A DNA stretch of 64,000 bases from positions 39,068,819 to 39,132,818 of the forward strand of contig JAPTYO010000008.1 of assembly GCA_036873135.1 (NCBI GenBank), written 5' to 3'. A program made the translations under genes and the position numbers. This document shows positions 11,232 through 22,820 of this stretch, in pieces (position 1 is the stretch's first letter; every line of letters starts with the position of its first letter). This DNA is from Clarkia xantiana subsp. parviflora. Taxonomy: Eukaryota > Streptophyta > Magnoliopsida > Myrtales > Onagraceae. Below the pieces are notes generated by a model. The model had not been told where the DNA came from and searched no databases. It saw nothing but the letters and a program-made list of their open reading frames with translations.

Positions 11232-12369
11232 AAAATAGAATGTAACATAATCCTTAGTCCGTACAATTTAGCAGATTACTCCGCATTTAGTGCATGGTCA
11301 GCACCTAGTTATATATTTTACCGACGTTGACATCATTGAAGAAAATGTATGTCTGTCAATATTATCGGTCCAATCCGAAAATGTTAGTTGAGTTCGGGTC
11401 CAAACACTAGATCCGAACCCGACCCGGTGCTCATCAATTTATTTAGAAGCTTAAATGTCCCTAAGTTAGTTCGTATTTTTATTTTGTTAGGACATTTTAT
11501 TAGTTAAAAAATTAATAATGCTAAAGACGTAAGGTTGTAATTAATGGTTGTAATTGAGTTCAATCCTCCTCATCTCCACCTAATTCTATTAGCAATATTC
11601 TTGTGTTATTAGAATACCTAATAAGGAGATTTTCCACAAAAGTTTTTCCTTTTAGAGTGTTTTGCCTTACATGGTTGGTCTCTATCTTTATTTGGTCTTC
11701 TTAACGTTGTATATATATCCTAGGTTGTCTGAATGAATATATGTATTAAGTTGCAAACACCTTTAATGAATTATTGAATATTAAACGGGTCATTAATTAT
11801 TGATGTTTATGATAAAAAATCTATTTTTTGTATTGATATTAATGTTATTCTAATTTTAAAATGGTTATAACATATAATAAATATATTTGATATATTTTAT
11901 TTTATAAAAAAACCTGAAACCCCGAATTGACCAGATCTGTGAGTCGGGGTCGGGTTCGGCCTCCCGCGGGCTCAATCCGCAAATTGCCGGGTTAACCCGA
12001 TTGTCTGCTTTGGCCATCGTACCAATCAAATTTTCTTCCTTAAAATTGTTGCATAAGAAAAATGGAATTTTGCGGAAGAAATTCAAGCTGGAGAGAAATG
12101 TGAGGATTAAATTGCTCTTGGTTATGGTAACGATGGCTCAATTGAAACTCCAATTTCCACAACTATTTATCTCTGTAACAGACTCATTTCTAAAAAATCA
12201 AACTTGTCGGTATATAAATATTTGCAAAATGAATACCAGAAAAGTATAGTACTTGGAGAGCAATGTAGCCAATCCCGAATCATTTTTATTTACCATGAAT
12301 AATAATAATATATAAATATTAAATAAATTTTTATTGGCAAAATAATAATATATAAATAAACAAAAGTAC
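11232..12369. other. Unassigned intergenic DNA upstream of the epsin gene
   Basis: AT-rich with two GC-rich patches, near 11390-11430 and 11915-12000 (GGGTCGGGTTCGG, CCGGGTTAACCCG), that resemble the proline/arginine-codon-like simple repeats found in small plant transposons, but no termini or TSD could be paired. No gene is seen. Confidence 0.5.
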
Positions 12370-12598
12370 TATTCTGCGTTGAAGTTGAGCTGTCTTCCTC
12401 CACTTTCTTTTCTTCCCTCTGATCTTTTCTCCTCCATATTCCTTCAACATAATAAGAATCAACCTGAAACGCCATCCCGCAGACCTTCGCAGTTTCCGCT
12501 TCTCTCTCTCTGCAAGCACAACAGGTTGCTAGAAATTACTCCTAGATCTTGGGGTTTCCGTGAAATTGCGGATCTATATCTTCCTAAATTCCATCAGG
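12370..12598 (+). other. Probable 5' UTR exon of the epsin gene
   Basis: A CT-rich leader (CTTCCTCCACTTTC, TCTCTCTCTCTGC) ends at ATCAG followed by GTTTGATC, a plausible donor. The matching acceptor is TATGCAG before 13384, 84 bases upstream of the ATG at 13468. A leader exon with a long first intron is usual for plant housekeeping trafficking genes. The start of transcription is not resolved. Confidence 0.5.
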
Positions 12599-13467
12599 TT
12601 TGATCTTCTCTTCTCTCGATTGGATCTGGGTTTTCCAAATACTTTTATTCCAGTTCTTGCTGTTGTTAGTAAGGTTCAATTTTTATAGTTTCGATGGTTC
12701 ATGTTTGCCGATTCTGAGTTTTCGGATGCATCCTCTTTCCATTTCTGTAACATTTGGGCGTTATTGTACTTTTACAACGTGTGAGTGATCGGACAATGAT
12801 TTCATTTCATCTTGCCGACATGTTTATTTGTCAGATACGTTCTATCAGTGGTGTATTAGTACATTCTGATGGGTACTTCCTTTCCGTTTGAATCATCCAT
12901 TTATCTCAGAATCGACTGCCTAGTAGAGATTCTGTCTGGACCTGATTTGCTCCATGTAGTAAATGAAATTTGAAAAATGGGAATTTTTTTTAGGTCCTGA
13001 GAAAATGGGATTACCTAGATTTATATGATAACTTAGATTTGGACTGAATAAGCCACTACTTTTGATGAACCTAGTTCCAAGGATTTTGGAATCAAAACTC
13101 AGATTTTTTATGTTTTCCATAACGTATACTTCGTTGATATAGACTTGCGGTCTTGTTTATATTTTAGAAATAGGTATGAAAATTTAAAACAGACTTCTTC
13201 ACAAGCTAAAAGAAGTTAGCAGCTTTATCATTATACGTGATTTCTTGAATCTGGTGTTCTATGATTGACCCCTGATATGCTTGAAATTACTTAAAGATAT
13301 TGCCTGATTGACTTCCCCATTGTTATACATTTTTGCATTACCATTTGAAATCTTTCTGACTGAGTCTTTGATTAAATATGCAGTGAATAGATACTTGGAG
13401 TTGGACCAAGTGAAATTCGAGTAGTGCTACCTGCACTGCTATAAGCTTCTTCTGAATAAGAACTGAA

Positions 13468-16400
13468 ATGAAGAAAGTCTTCGATCAAACTGTTCGGGAC
13501 CTGTAAGCTTAAGAATTTAAATTTTCTTTTGTGACATAACCTGGTTTGTGTGTTGATTGACTGTTCTTTAGCTTGGATGTCTCTCAATTTTGTTAGCAAA
13601 TGTTTGTGGAAGGATTTCCTCATCTAAGTTATTGCTCAATAGTCCTTAATCTACACATGTTGTCATATTTTATGCTTTGGCTATACAACACACGTAGTCA
13701 TTTATTTACGTATGTTTACCCTCTTTATGCAGTGTTTTCTTTTCTGCTTCTCGGGTTTTTAATGATTTGTTTGCCTTTAATTTTTGCAGTAAGAGAGAGG
13801 TGAATAAGAAAGTGCTTAAAGTTCCTGGGATAGAACAGAAGGTATAGATCTACACTTCCCAAGTTTTCGATTATTATGCTTGTAGACATTCCCATTTCTC
13901 AGTTGAAAGGGTTCAACTCCACTATCTAATTAGTTTCTGCAGCTGCCACTGCAATTCATCATATATTGGTAGGTTTGATACACCTTAATGCTTGAGAATG
14001 AAAAATTGGGTTATTAAGGTTGCTTTTGTTTATTCACTTATTTCTATTCTACTTTATATGTAGATTATAGATTGCGAAATACAATGGTTAATGTTACCCT
14101 TTTCAGGTACTTGATGCTACTAGCAATGAACCTTGGGGTCCTCATGGAACACTTCTTGCAGATATTGCGCAAGCCTCTAGAAACTAGTATGCTTCAAAAT
14201 GATTTTTGCAATGATCTTAGGATGGACTTGTGATAATTAGAAAGACTAACATCCAAACGTTTATGCAGCCATGAATACCAGATGATCATGATAGTGGTTT
14301 GGAAGCGAATCAATGACACAGGAAAGAACTGGCGGCATGTCTACAAGGTTTCTATTTGAACTGTATTCATCTCTTTCTTTTTTGGGCACATCGTTTAAAT
14401 ATTTATTCCTACTATCAGGTGTCAGTTCACTTCAATTGTTCTTCCTCTTTACTCATTCAACTCGTGCTGAGATATTTTGTTTATCATATTCAGGCACTTA
14501 CTGTGTTAGAATATATGGTAGCTAATGGTTCTGAACGTGTGATAGATGATATCAGGGAACATGCCTACCAGATTCAAGTAATTCTATATGCTCTCTCTTT
14601 ATATTGATATATAATTTTACTGTCAAACTGTTGACGACCATTTTCATACAACTGAAGAATTTCTCCTACAACTTTTAATGCTTCTTGTATCAGACTCTGT
14701 CCAATTTTCAGTACATTGACTCCAGCGGAAGGGATCAGGGAAACAATGTAAGAAGGAAGTCACAGTCTCTAGTGGCGCTTGTGAATGACAAAGAACGGAT
14801 AGCAGAAGTCAGAGAGAAGGCTGCTGCTAACAGGGACAAGTGAGTATACAAGGGATAATTTCTGCTAGAAAGCATGTGATGTTTCTTAAGGTCTTTGCAA
14901 CGAAGCATCTCCCACTCTATCACCAGATCAGAAAGAATTGTTCTGTAATCGTATATGCTTGAATTTTATAAGCTTATACATTACGGGATGAAGATTTCCC
15001 CAATGCCTAATACTAAATATTTATTCTAATAAGCTTCTGCAGTATTTATTCTAATGGTGGTACCAATTTTATGATATGAATAGGTTCCGAAGTGCATCCT
15101 CTGCTGGTGGAATGTATCGCCCAGGCTCATATCCAGATGCAAGATATGCTGATGAAGGTCGTGGAGGAGGCAGGGATGATGATAAGTATGACTATGGGAG
15201 AGAACGGGACTGGGGTTCTAGGGATGGTGACTCCTATCGAGATGGAGATCGTTATGGCAGAGAGTCTGAAGAACGATATGGAAGAGGTAGTTACAGGGAC
15301 GATGAATACAGAGGGAGAAGTCGGAGTACAGATAACTACCAGTATGAGTCACGAAGTAGAAGCTCTGATAGAGAGAGAGAACGTGCTTATGAGGATGATG
15401 GTAATTATTCATCAAGGTGTGTCTCCTTAAATAAATTTACATAAAAACTTTATTTTTTGAGGTTCAACTTTATTGTTAATATTTCTCGAGCTTTATATCT
15501 GTTTTGTCCAACACACGGAGGTGATGCTTTTTTTTGGCTACAGAAGTTCTGCTTGGCTGATTATGCTTCCACAAAATTTTTATTTTTAAAAACTAATCAA
15601 TGTTCATTCTCTTGCTTCAGAGATAGTGGGGCCAGAGCTGAAGAGTCTCTTGAACGGTAAGTTTACAATTGATTCTCCTTTTCATTAATCTGCTCGAATG
15701 TATTTCATGAAATTATTCATTTGGCAGACGGCTAGAAAGGAAATTCTCTGAGCAAAATATAGGTGCACCTCCCAGTTATGAAGAAGCCGTAAGTGACGCT
15801 CGGAGTCCTGGATTAAGTGAGAGGTACAAATATTGAATGTATAATTTGGATGGTGTTTGTTTTTACTTCATTTGACTTAATGATCTTCATCATCTGATTG
15901 GAAGGAGTGGTGAAAATCAAGCTGCCCCGGTACCCAAAACTTCTCCCCCACCTGTAAGCAGCAGTACTGTCCCACAAACAAATGCACCAAATTTTGCTTC
16001 GCCTCCACAGCAGGAGTTTGTGACATTTGATGAATTTGATCCACGTATTCCAGTTTCAGGTATATATATTGTACAACAGTGAAGGGCATTCTTTGTTTCC
16101 TCACTAAGTTATGATCAAATAATACTGACAAATAGCTTCAAATATTATGTTTCCTCTTAATGATGTTGTTAATGATAGCAATAATATCTACTTACAATTT
16201 AGAGAGCTGTTATTCCTCGACACACCTAGGGTTGAGCAGAGACTTATATATATAGTGTAGATCCTTATCCTTAATGATAGCAATAATATCTCTATCTCTA
16301 ACACTCCCCCTCAAGCTGGAGCATACATATCATGTGTACCAAGCTTGCTACAAATATACTGACTCCGAGAGCCACCAAGGGCTTTAGTGAGAATATCAGC

Positions 16401-19400
16401 TAGTTGATTACTAGAACTAACAGATTCGGTGACAATTATCTTGGAGACGATCTTCTCGCGGATAAAGTGGCAGTCGACTTCTATATGTTTGGTTCTCTCA
16501 TGGAAGACTGGATTTGAGGCTATGTGTAGAGCTGCTTGGTTGTCACAATAAAGTTTCATTGGTTTATTATCTCCAATCCTCAACTCTTGAAGAAGTTGTT
16601 TGACCCAAAGAAGCTCACACGTACCAACTGCCATGGCCCTATACTCTGCTTCAGCACTAGAACGAGCAACAACGTTCTGTTTCTTACTTTTCCACGATAT
16701 TAGATTTCCTCCGAGAAAGACACAATAACCAGACGTAGACCTTCTGTCTACTGGACAACCTGCCCAATCAGCATCAGTGTAAGCCACCACTTCAGTGTTT
16801 CCTTTATCTTTATATATCAACCCTTGACCTGGAGCCTTCTTGACATATCGAAGTATTCGCATCACCGCTTGCCAGTGTTCAACACATGGAGATTGCATGA
16901 ATTGGCTGACCACCCCTACTGCAAACGAGATGTCTGGTCTAGTGATAGTGAGATAGACCAATTTACCCACCAATCTTCTATATCTTTCAGGGTTATCAAA
17001 TAACTCCCCCTGATTCGGAAGTAGTTTACTATTCGGATCCATGGGACTATCAACAGGTCTACAATCCAACATGCCCGTTTCTTCAAGAATATCTAGTGCA
17101 TACTTCCTTTGAGAAATGCAAATATCATTCGTTGATTGAGCAACTTCAATTACAAGGAAATATTTAAGACTCCCTAAATCTTTGGTCTGGAAGTGACTGA
17201 ATAAGTGCGTCTTCAGCTGTTTAATCTTCTCATGATCGCTCCCAGTAATAATAATGTCATCGACATAGACGATTAGATACACGCAAAGACCAGAGGAAGA
17301 GTGTGAGTAGAAGACAGAATGGTCAGTTTCACTCCGACTCATCCCAAATTTCTGAATAACAGAGCTGAATTTTCCAAACCAGGCCCGTGGTGATTGCTTG
17401 AGTCCATATAAAGAGCGATGCAGCTTACAAACAAGTCCTGACTCCCCCTGAGCAACAAATCCAGGTGGTTGCTCCATATAAATCTCTTCTTCAAGCTCTC
17501 CATGAAGGAATGCGTTTTTAATATCTAACTGATGCAACGGCCAATGCTGGATAGCTGCAATAGAGAGAAGTAACCGTACAGAAGGAATCTTTGCTACGGG
17601 AGAAAACGTATCCCCATAATCTAGACCATAAACTTGAGTATAGCATTTGGCCACAAGACGTGCTTTAAGGCGGTCAATTTGACCATCAGCTCCAACTTTG
17701 ATAGCAAACACCCATCTACAACCAACAGTTTTCTTTTCCGGCGGCAATCGGACCAAATCCCATGTACCACTTTGCTCCAATGCCTGCATCTCGTCAATCA
17801 TGGCTTGCTTCCATCCGGGATGAGCAAGCGCCTCACGAACAGTTTTGGGAATAGTAACGGAAGACAATGATGAAACAAAAGCAAAGTGGGATGGAGAAAG
17901 CCGATGAAAACTCAAAAAGTTATAAATAGGATGAGTGTTACGAGTGGATCTACTTCCCTTTCGAAGGGCAATGGGCAACTCTTCGGATGAGTCAGGCTGG
18001 TCTGTAGTCCGTTCAGACACTCGAGATGGAGTAGGAACTGTAGAGGTCTCTATTGCAGTAGACTGTCTCTGTCGACGTTGATATTGAAGAAGAGGCGGTG
18101 GATCAACCGATGAAGATGGAACTTCTATCACAACGGAAGGAGATTGTGGAGCCTCTGACACAAGTGGAGGAGAGGGACGCATTTCTGACACAATCGGAGA
18201 TGGAGTTTGTATCGGAAATGATGGTGGACTCATGATAGGAAGTGATAACACATCCAGTGTAGATGATGACTCGGCTATGGAAAGAGGGAAATATGGCGTG
18301 TCTTCAAAGAATGTGACATTCGCGGACATATAGTATCGGTTTTTGATCGGAGAATAACAACGATATCCTTTCTGCAACCTGGAATATCCTAAAAAAACGC
18401 ACTTGATGGCACGTGCAGCAAGTTTGTCAAGTCCTGGAGAAAGATCATGAACATAGCAGGTAGAGCCAAATACACGGGGGTTCACATGAAATAATGATTC
18501 CTTGGGAAACATAATAAAGTATGGAACTTTATTACCAAGGGAAGACGAAGGCATTCTGTTTATCAAATGACAAGCTGTTAAAACAGCATCACCCCAATAA
18601 CGGACTGGCACATTTTTATGGAGCAATAATGTGCGTGCAGTATCAATCAGATGCCTGTTTTTTCGTTCGGCAATACCATTTTGTTGCGGTGTATGAGGAC
18701 ATGTGGACTGATGTAGAATTCCATGTTGACTCAGGAATGATGAAAACGTTCCCGAGAAATATTCTCTTGCATTATCACTGCGAAGAATTTTGACTTTTTT
18801 ACCAAACTGTGTCTGAATTTCAGCAAAAAAGGACTGGAATATAGGAAATAGCTCGGAACGTTCTTTCATTAAATATATCCAAGTGCAGCGGGAGAATTCG
18901 TCAATGAAAGTGACGAAGTACTTATACCCAGCATGGGTAGGTACACGACTAGGACCCCAAATATCAGAATGTATAACAGAAAAAGGAGAATTGACCCTGG
19001 TTTCACCATGACTTCCGAAGCTAGATCGAATATGTTTCCCGAGTTGACATGATTCACATTGTAGTGTTTTGAGCTTATCCAGTTTGGGAACCATTTGCTG
19101 AAGTTTGGACAAACTGGGATGACCAAGACGATCGTGAAGAAGGTTTGGAGACTCTGCAGCACAAATAATTGAGGATGACTTAAGGTAGTAAAGTCCTCCT
19201 GATTCATATCCCACCGCAATTGTTCTTCCGGTACTAAGTTCACGTATAACAAGTGAATCTTTACTGAAGGTTATTGAACAATTGAATGAACGTACCAGTT
19301 TGCTGACAGAGATGAGGTTGAAAGGGCAACCGGGGATGTATAAAACAGACTCCAAGGATAGAGAAGACATTGGTGAGACTTTACCAATTCCCTTGGGAGC

Positions 19401-21830
19401 AACTCTAGAGCCATTTGCAAGAGTAATTTGATGACTAGAGTTTAATGGAGATATAGAGTCAAAAGAGGAAAGGTTACCCGTTATGTGGTCTGAAGCACCT
19501 GAATCAATAATCCATAGATTTTGAGTATTACCAGACTGAGAGATGCAAGCGGTAGAACTAGTAGTTGCGGATGCTTGAACTTGTGCTCCCTGCATTTAAT
19601 TTGTCTAAAGATCACAAGCCAGGACTTGATGTTGAGAGAGAGGGAATTCTGAATGCTGGTGGGTTCATTCAAGTTGGCCGAGTCAATGGAAGTTTAAACC
19701 TGTCAAGAGCGCTGAGCTCTCTGAAGATGAATTCCTTGCTGTAGCTTGTGATGGGATATGGACAGCAGCGGCGCGTGAGGCGGAATCCGGCGAAACGTAC
19801 TGGAATAGGCTATAGATCTGTTCTATAGGCTCGTACCTCCTTGTCCTTGAGTTCTCAAGAGATAGGAATCTAAGTCTGGTTGATGAACAGCGCCGGGCGG
19901 CCAGAGCGTGATTAACAGCTCCGGCAGTGGATTAATAGAAGCGATGACCGGCTGCTTCTGAGATGATTATTGATGCCAATTTCGAAATACAAACCCTAAA
20001 TCTGAATGGGTCTGTCTGAAACTTGGAGAAAAATTTGGTGTGACGGCAATAAGCAAAAACTGAGAAACTAGGGTTTGAGTGGCCTAGAATCTTGCTCTGA
20101 TACCAATTTACAATTTAGAGAGCTGTTATTCCTCGACACACCTAGGGTTGAGCAGAGACTTATATATATAGTGTAGATCCTTATCCTTAATGATAGCAAT
20201 AATATCTCTATCTCTAACAGATGTTACTTTGGAAGTGTTTTTGTTTTCAATTGAGAGGAATCTGTTGAACTTTTAAGTTTATTTCTGTTTATTTTTCCCT
20301 TCCGTTCTTCTTAGATTTTCCATTTGCTTAAACAACTTCCATTTGCAGCTCCCCCAGCTACCTCAGTCAGTCCAGGAGTGGATATATTTGGCTCCGACTC
20401 ATTTAATCCATTAGCCCTAGCCTTGGTAGACTATCCAACTACATCTGAAGTAGACCCACCATCTGCGAAACCTACATTTTCAGCACCAAGTCAGGCAAGT
20501 ATATTTGTCCATGCTCTGATACATATGCAGTTTTATATGCTCTAGGTTAATAGAGGATGAATTAAGAGTATAGTAAGGAATATGTTTATTAGAATGAAAA
20601 TGGATGGTAGGCAAGGAAAAATGGGTTGTGCTTTTGTTGTCAAGGTGGGTCATGAATCATTACAATGTTAATTAGAATTAATACATTGTTGTTGCAGCCA
20701 TTTGATGATCCATTTGGGGACGGTCCTTTCAAGGCAAACCCTGCAACAGCACAAACAGAAGCTTCTTTCCAGCCAATTGCAACCCAAATCCCCAAAGCAG
20801 AATCAGTAGCCAACTATGGTTTTGCCCCCCTATCAGATCTAAGCTATGCTCCAAACGGTAATTATAATACGACTACAACACCAAGCTCGGGTTTTGCAGC
20901 TCAACAACCACTGTCAGCTCCAAATACAGACATGTATGGAGGTGGTGCAGTGCCAGGTTCAGGCTACCTTCCTCAACCTGGTACTCATATGGAACCTCCA
21001 CACAGCCACTACAATCAAGGGAGGTTTCAGCAACAAGGGGCTGTAGTAGGTTCTTCTTATCAAGTAGTGGCTAACTATGGAAGCTCAAGCTCACAAGGAG
21101 GAGGAAGCCAGTGTTTGATGAGCTCTCAACCTGCTGCTGCTGCTGCATTAACAGCAGCTTCATCAGGAGCACTTGCTCTGGTTCCTCAGCAGCAGCAGGC
21201 AAGTAAGGACAAATTTGAGACCAAATCAAGTGTGTGGGCAGATACGCTTAGCCGTGGACTAGTTGACCTAAACATATCATCAGGAGGTGAGTTGTTTTGG
21301 CTGATTCACTTCAGTTGTGCATAGTGTGCCATAGTGTTGTATGTGTTAAATAAATAAATAAATAAATGTTTAATATAGAAGTGGTGTTGGTTACAGGGAA
21401 AGGGAATCCAATGGGAGATATAGGAGTTGATTTTGAGGCATTGAATAGGAAGGAGAGGAGGATGGAGAAATGGGGGGGAGGTAATAATAATAATGCAATA
21501 ATGTCCTCCACAATTACGATGGGGAAAGCAATGGGGCCTGGGACAGGAGGAGGCATAGGAGGAGGTCGCGGTGGTGCAGCTGCTGCTCTAAGGTCTCCAA
21601 CTTCAATGGGTATGGGTATGGGAGGTGGTGCACCACCTATGGGCTACTACAACAGAGGCATGGCACAACAACCACCTATGGGAATGGGAATGGGAATGGG
21701 ACAAATGCAGCAGCAGCAAAGACCACCTGGTGTTGGTGTTGGTGTTGGTTCTACATATACATCCCCGATGATGGGTCCACAAGGAGGCAGCTACAACCAA
21801 CAGCAGCCATATGGTGGTGGTTATAGGTAG
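13468..21830 (+). CDS. Clathrin interactor, EPSIN2/3 type (ENTH domain)
   Basis: Thirteen coding exons, 754 aa: 13468-13502, 13790-13841, 14107-14186, 14269-14347, 14494-14577, 14694-14839, 15084-15416, 15621-15656, 15728-15823, 15905-16059, 20349-20494, 20698-21286, 21397-21830. Epsins bind phosphoinositides through the N-terminal ENTH domain and recruit clathrin and cargo at trans-Golgi/endosome membranes (family knowledge). The ENTH domain fills exons 1-6 ([69 protein letters not shown]). A long RS/RD/YG-rich linker follows, then [26 protein letters not shown] (DPF-type adaptor motif), [23 protein letters not shown], and a Met/Gly/Gln-rich tail. Intron 11 is 4.3 kb because a Copia element sits in it; the frame joins correctly across it. 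The intron after 20494 uses a GC donor (CAG-GCAAGT). No disabling change was seen. Confidence 0.94.
16167..16303 (-). repeat. 3' LTR of the intronic Copia
   Basis: Bounded TGTTAATGATAG...TCTCTAACA on + and flanked by the TSD. The outer 25 bases (16167-16191) are absent from the other LTR and contain a 19-base match to the LTR's own opposite end (AATGATAGCAATAATATCT at 16171 and again at 16272). Confidence 0.85.
16311..19595 (-). CDS. Copia pol polyprotein: protease, integrase, RT, RNase H
   Basis: A single open frame of 1094 aa. In order: aspartic protease core [13 protein letters not shown] (~res. 28-40); integrase zinc finger HDRLGHPS ... CESCQLGKH (~155-190) and catalytic core with [16 protein letters not shown] and [12 protein letters not shown] (D,D-35-E type); GKQ/BP-type linker rich in Ser/Pro; RT with [44 protein letters not shown] and the catalytic YVDDIIITG; RNase H with [46 protein letters not shown] and [12 protein letters not shown]. 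Two unusual residues occur at normally conserved glycines ([15 protein letters not shown]). The start lies after where a gag zinc knuckle would be, so the ORF is pol only; translation in the normal gag-pol frame is not possible in this copy. Confidence 0.95.
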   Translation of the reverse strand: MQGAQVQASATTSSTACISQSGNTQNLWIIDSGASDHITGNLSSFDSISPLNSSHQITLANGSRVAPKGIGKVSPMSSLSLESVLYIPGCPFNLISVSKLVRSFNCSITFSKDSLVIRELSTGRTIAVGYESGGLYYLKSSSIICAAESPNLLHDRLGHPSLSKLQQMVPKLDKLKTLQCESCQLGKHIRSSFGSHGETRVNSPFSVIHSDIWGPSRVPTHAGYKYFVTFIDEFSRCTWIYLMKERSELFPIFQSFFAEIQTQFGKKVKILRSDNAREYFSGTFSSFLSQHGILHQSTCPHTPQQNGIAERKNRHLIDTARTLLLHKNVPVRYWGDAVLTACHLINRMPSSSLGNKVPYFIMFPKESLFHVNPRVFGSTCYVHDLSPGLDKLAARAIKCVFLGYSRLQKGYRCYSPIKNRYYMSANVTFFEDTPYFPLSIAESSSTLDVLSLPIMSPPSFPIQTPSPIVSEMRPSPPLVSEAPQSPSVVIEVPSSSVDPPPLLQYQRRQRQSTAIETSTVPTPSRVSERTTDQPDSSEELPIALRKGSRSTRNTHPIYNFLSFHRLSPSHFAFVSSLSSVTIPKTVREALAHPGWKQAMIDEMQALEQSGTWDLVRLPPEKKTVGCRWVFAIKVGADGQIDRLKARLVAKCYTQVYGLDYGDTFSPVAKIPSVRLLLSIAAIQHWPLHQLDIKNAFLHGELEEEIYMEQPPGFVAQGESGLVCKLHRSLYGLKQSPRAWFGKFSSVIQKFGMSRSETDHSVFYSHSSSGLCVYLIVYVDDIIITGSDHEKIKQLKTHLFSHFQTKDLGSLKYFLVIEVAQSTNDICISQRKYALDILEETGMLDCRPVDSPMDPNSKLLPNQGELFDNPERYRRLVGKLVYLTITRPDISFAVGVVSQFMQSPCVEHWQAVMRILRYVKKAPGQGLIYKDKGNTEVVAYTDADWAGCPVDRRSTSGYCVFLGGNLISWKSKKQNVVARSSAEAEYRAMAVGTCELLWVKQLLQELRIGDNKPMKLYCDNQAALHIASNPVFHERTKHIEVDCHFIREKIVSKIIVTESVSSSNQLADILTKALGGSRSQYICSKLGTHDMYAPA
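19595..19761 (+). pseudogene. PP2C protein phosphatase gene fragment inside the Copia element
   Basis: On the + strand, opposite to the element's pol, the frame from 19595 reads [35 protein letters not shown], and after a one-frame shift [16 protein letters not shown]. These are consecutive conserved blocks of plant group PP2C phosphatases: LSxDHKP, [18 protein letters not shown], and DDEFLVLACDGIWD with its metal-binding Asp. The ~30 residues normally between NLSRA and VELxxDDEF (GDMEFK and following) are missing, so the piece is an internally deleted fragment. It lies exactly between the pol start and the 5' leader of the Copia element. I read it as captured host sequence, not a working gene. 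Confidence 0.85.
20094..20105 (-). other. tRNA-iMet primer-binding site of the intronic Copia
   Basis: GCTCTGATACCA on +, i.e. TGGTATCAGAGC read on -, two bases from the 5' LTR at 20108. It sets the element's orientation. Confidence 0.88.
20108..20219 (-). repeat. 5' LTR of the intronic Copia (25 bp shorter at its inner end)
   Basis: 112 bp from TTACAATTTAGAGAG to TCTCTAACA, identical by eye to 16192-16303. The inner edge lacks the 25 bases found at the outer edge of the 3' LTR. Confidence 0.85.
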
Positions 21831-22113
21831 GTGAACAAGCTTAGTTCAACACTGTTTGAACAACGTTGAGTTCATCTGGTCAATGAATTTTTTGACATCA
21901 CAACCACCACCGTCGTCATAATATCATATCATAGGGTTGGTAGCTATACTCTTTGTGCCCCCCACCCACTTATTTTACGTATAAATAATAATAATATTTT
22001 TGCTCATCAGGCAGGCGTGTAATATATATATATATATGATTGTCCACCTTCAATATTTCTTCTCTTTTTGCCTTCTTTAGGTTCTCTCATTTGATATTTC
22101 ACATTCTTGCGAT

Positions 22114-22117
<4 letters not shown>

Positions 22118-22198
<81 letters not shown>
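22118..22198. repeat. (AT)n microsatellite, split by a Helitron
   Basis: About 80 bases of pure TA dinucleotide in the 3' flank of the epsin gene. The run resumes at 22804-22820 after the Helitron and again after the Mutator-like element at 23654, so several elements sit in what was one TA-rich tract. Confidence 0.95.
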
Positions 22199-22201
<3 letters not shown>

Positions 22202-22803
22202 ATATACCAATATATTATTTGTGTTGGGTCCTCACCCCCAAAAGTCACTTACCTTTCAAAAGGTTCCACACATACTTTCCAAAGGTCACCTATATTCTAA
22301 AGTTTAAACCAACCTATTTCGTTCTATTTGGATTAAATTTTGTTATCAAACCGGCTTAGACCGAAATCTTACCGAGCTGGTACAATCTATGAAAAAAACA
22401 GGGCCTTTGAATATAGAACCAAACTAGGACAGTTATAAACACCGATAAGCCGAAGAAATCTGTAACTGTTATAGCACTAAACTATGATTTAATATATGAT
22501 ATGTGATACATTATAGTTTCAACATATTTAGGGTCGTACGTTTATTTTTATGTATGCGGTTCAGAATTTGAAAAAATCACAGTGAAACTGCCCGTTTAAT
22601 TACATATGATGTCCAAACTATCAAGAGACAATCATGCAAAAACTCCGATTTTTTTTCCATAATGATCACTAAATTCTATACATGTTGCTAAATAAAAATA
22701 GACTTATTATATTAAACGTAATTATCATAGTTATACTTTAACAACTTATATAAATAACAATCTTAGAAATATGCATGTGCAAAGCACATGCAGAAATATC
22801 TAG
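22199..22803 (+). mobile_element. Non-autonomous Helitron, 605 bp
   Basis: It starts TCTATATACCAATATATTA and ends with the hairpin GCATGTGC-AAA-GCACATGC, eight bases, then CTAG (22800-22803), flanked by A at 22198 and T at 22804 as expected for A^T insertion. The first ~50 bases match the 5' end of the Helitron at 6454-7967, including CCTCACCCCCAAAAG. It encodes nothing. Confidence 0.88.
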
Positions 22804-22820
22804 TATATATATATATATAT

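Larger units (their letters stand above)
16167..20219 (-). mobile_element. Young Copia retrotransposon in epsin intron 11, gag region replaced
   Basis: A 4053-bp element on the - strand with a perfect 5-bp TSD GATGT (16162-16166 and 20220-20224). Its LTRs are very short: 137 bp at the 3' side (16167-16303) and 112 bp at the 5' side (20108-20219). The 112 shared bases are identical by eye, implying very recent insertion. A purine tract (CTTGAGGGGGAG on -) precedes the 3' LTR, and the tRNA-Met primer site is at 20094-20105. The pol frame is open, but there is no recognisable gag, and part of the space it should occupy holds an antisense PP2C gene fragment. It would depend on gag in trans. Confidence 0.93.

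Noticed and set aside
15092..15430. Alternative frames over the epsin exon at 15084-15416, including a Met/Glu-rich one
   Set aside because: They are shadows of the repetitive RD/RE/YG codons of the real exon, whose phase fits both flanking exons.
22007..22307. Overlapping frames on both strands with long alternating Ile-Tyr stretches
   Set aside because: They are translations of the (AT)n microsatellite and have no protein significance. The same applies to 62449-62652.
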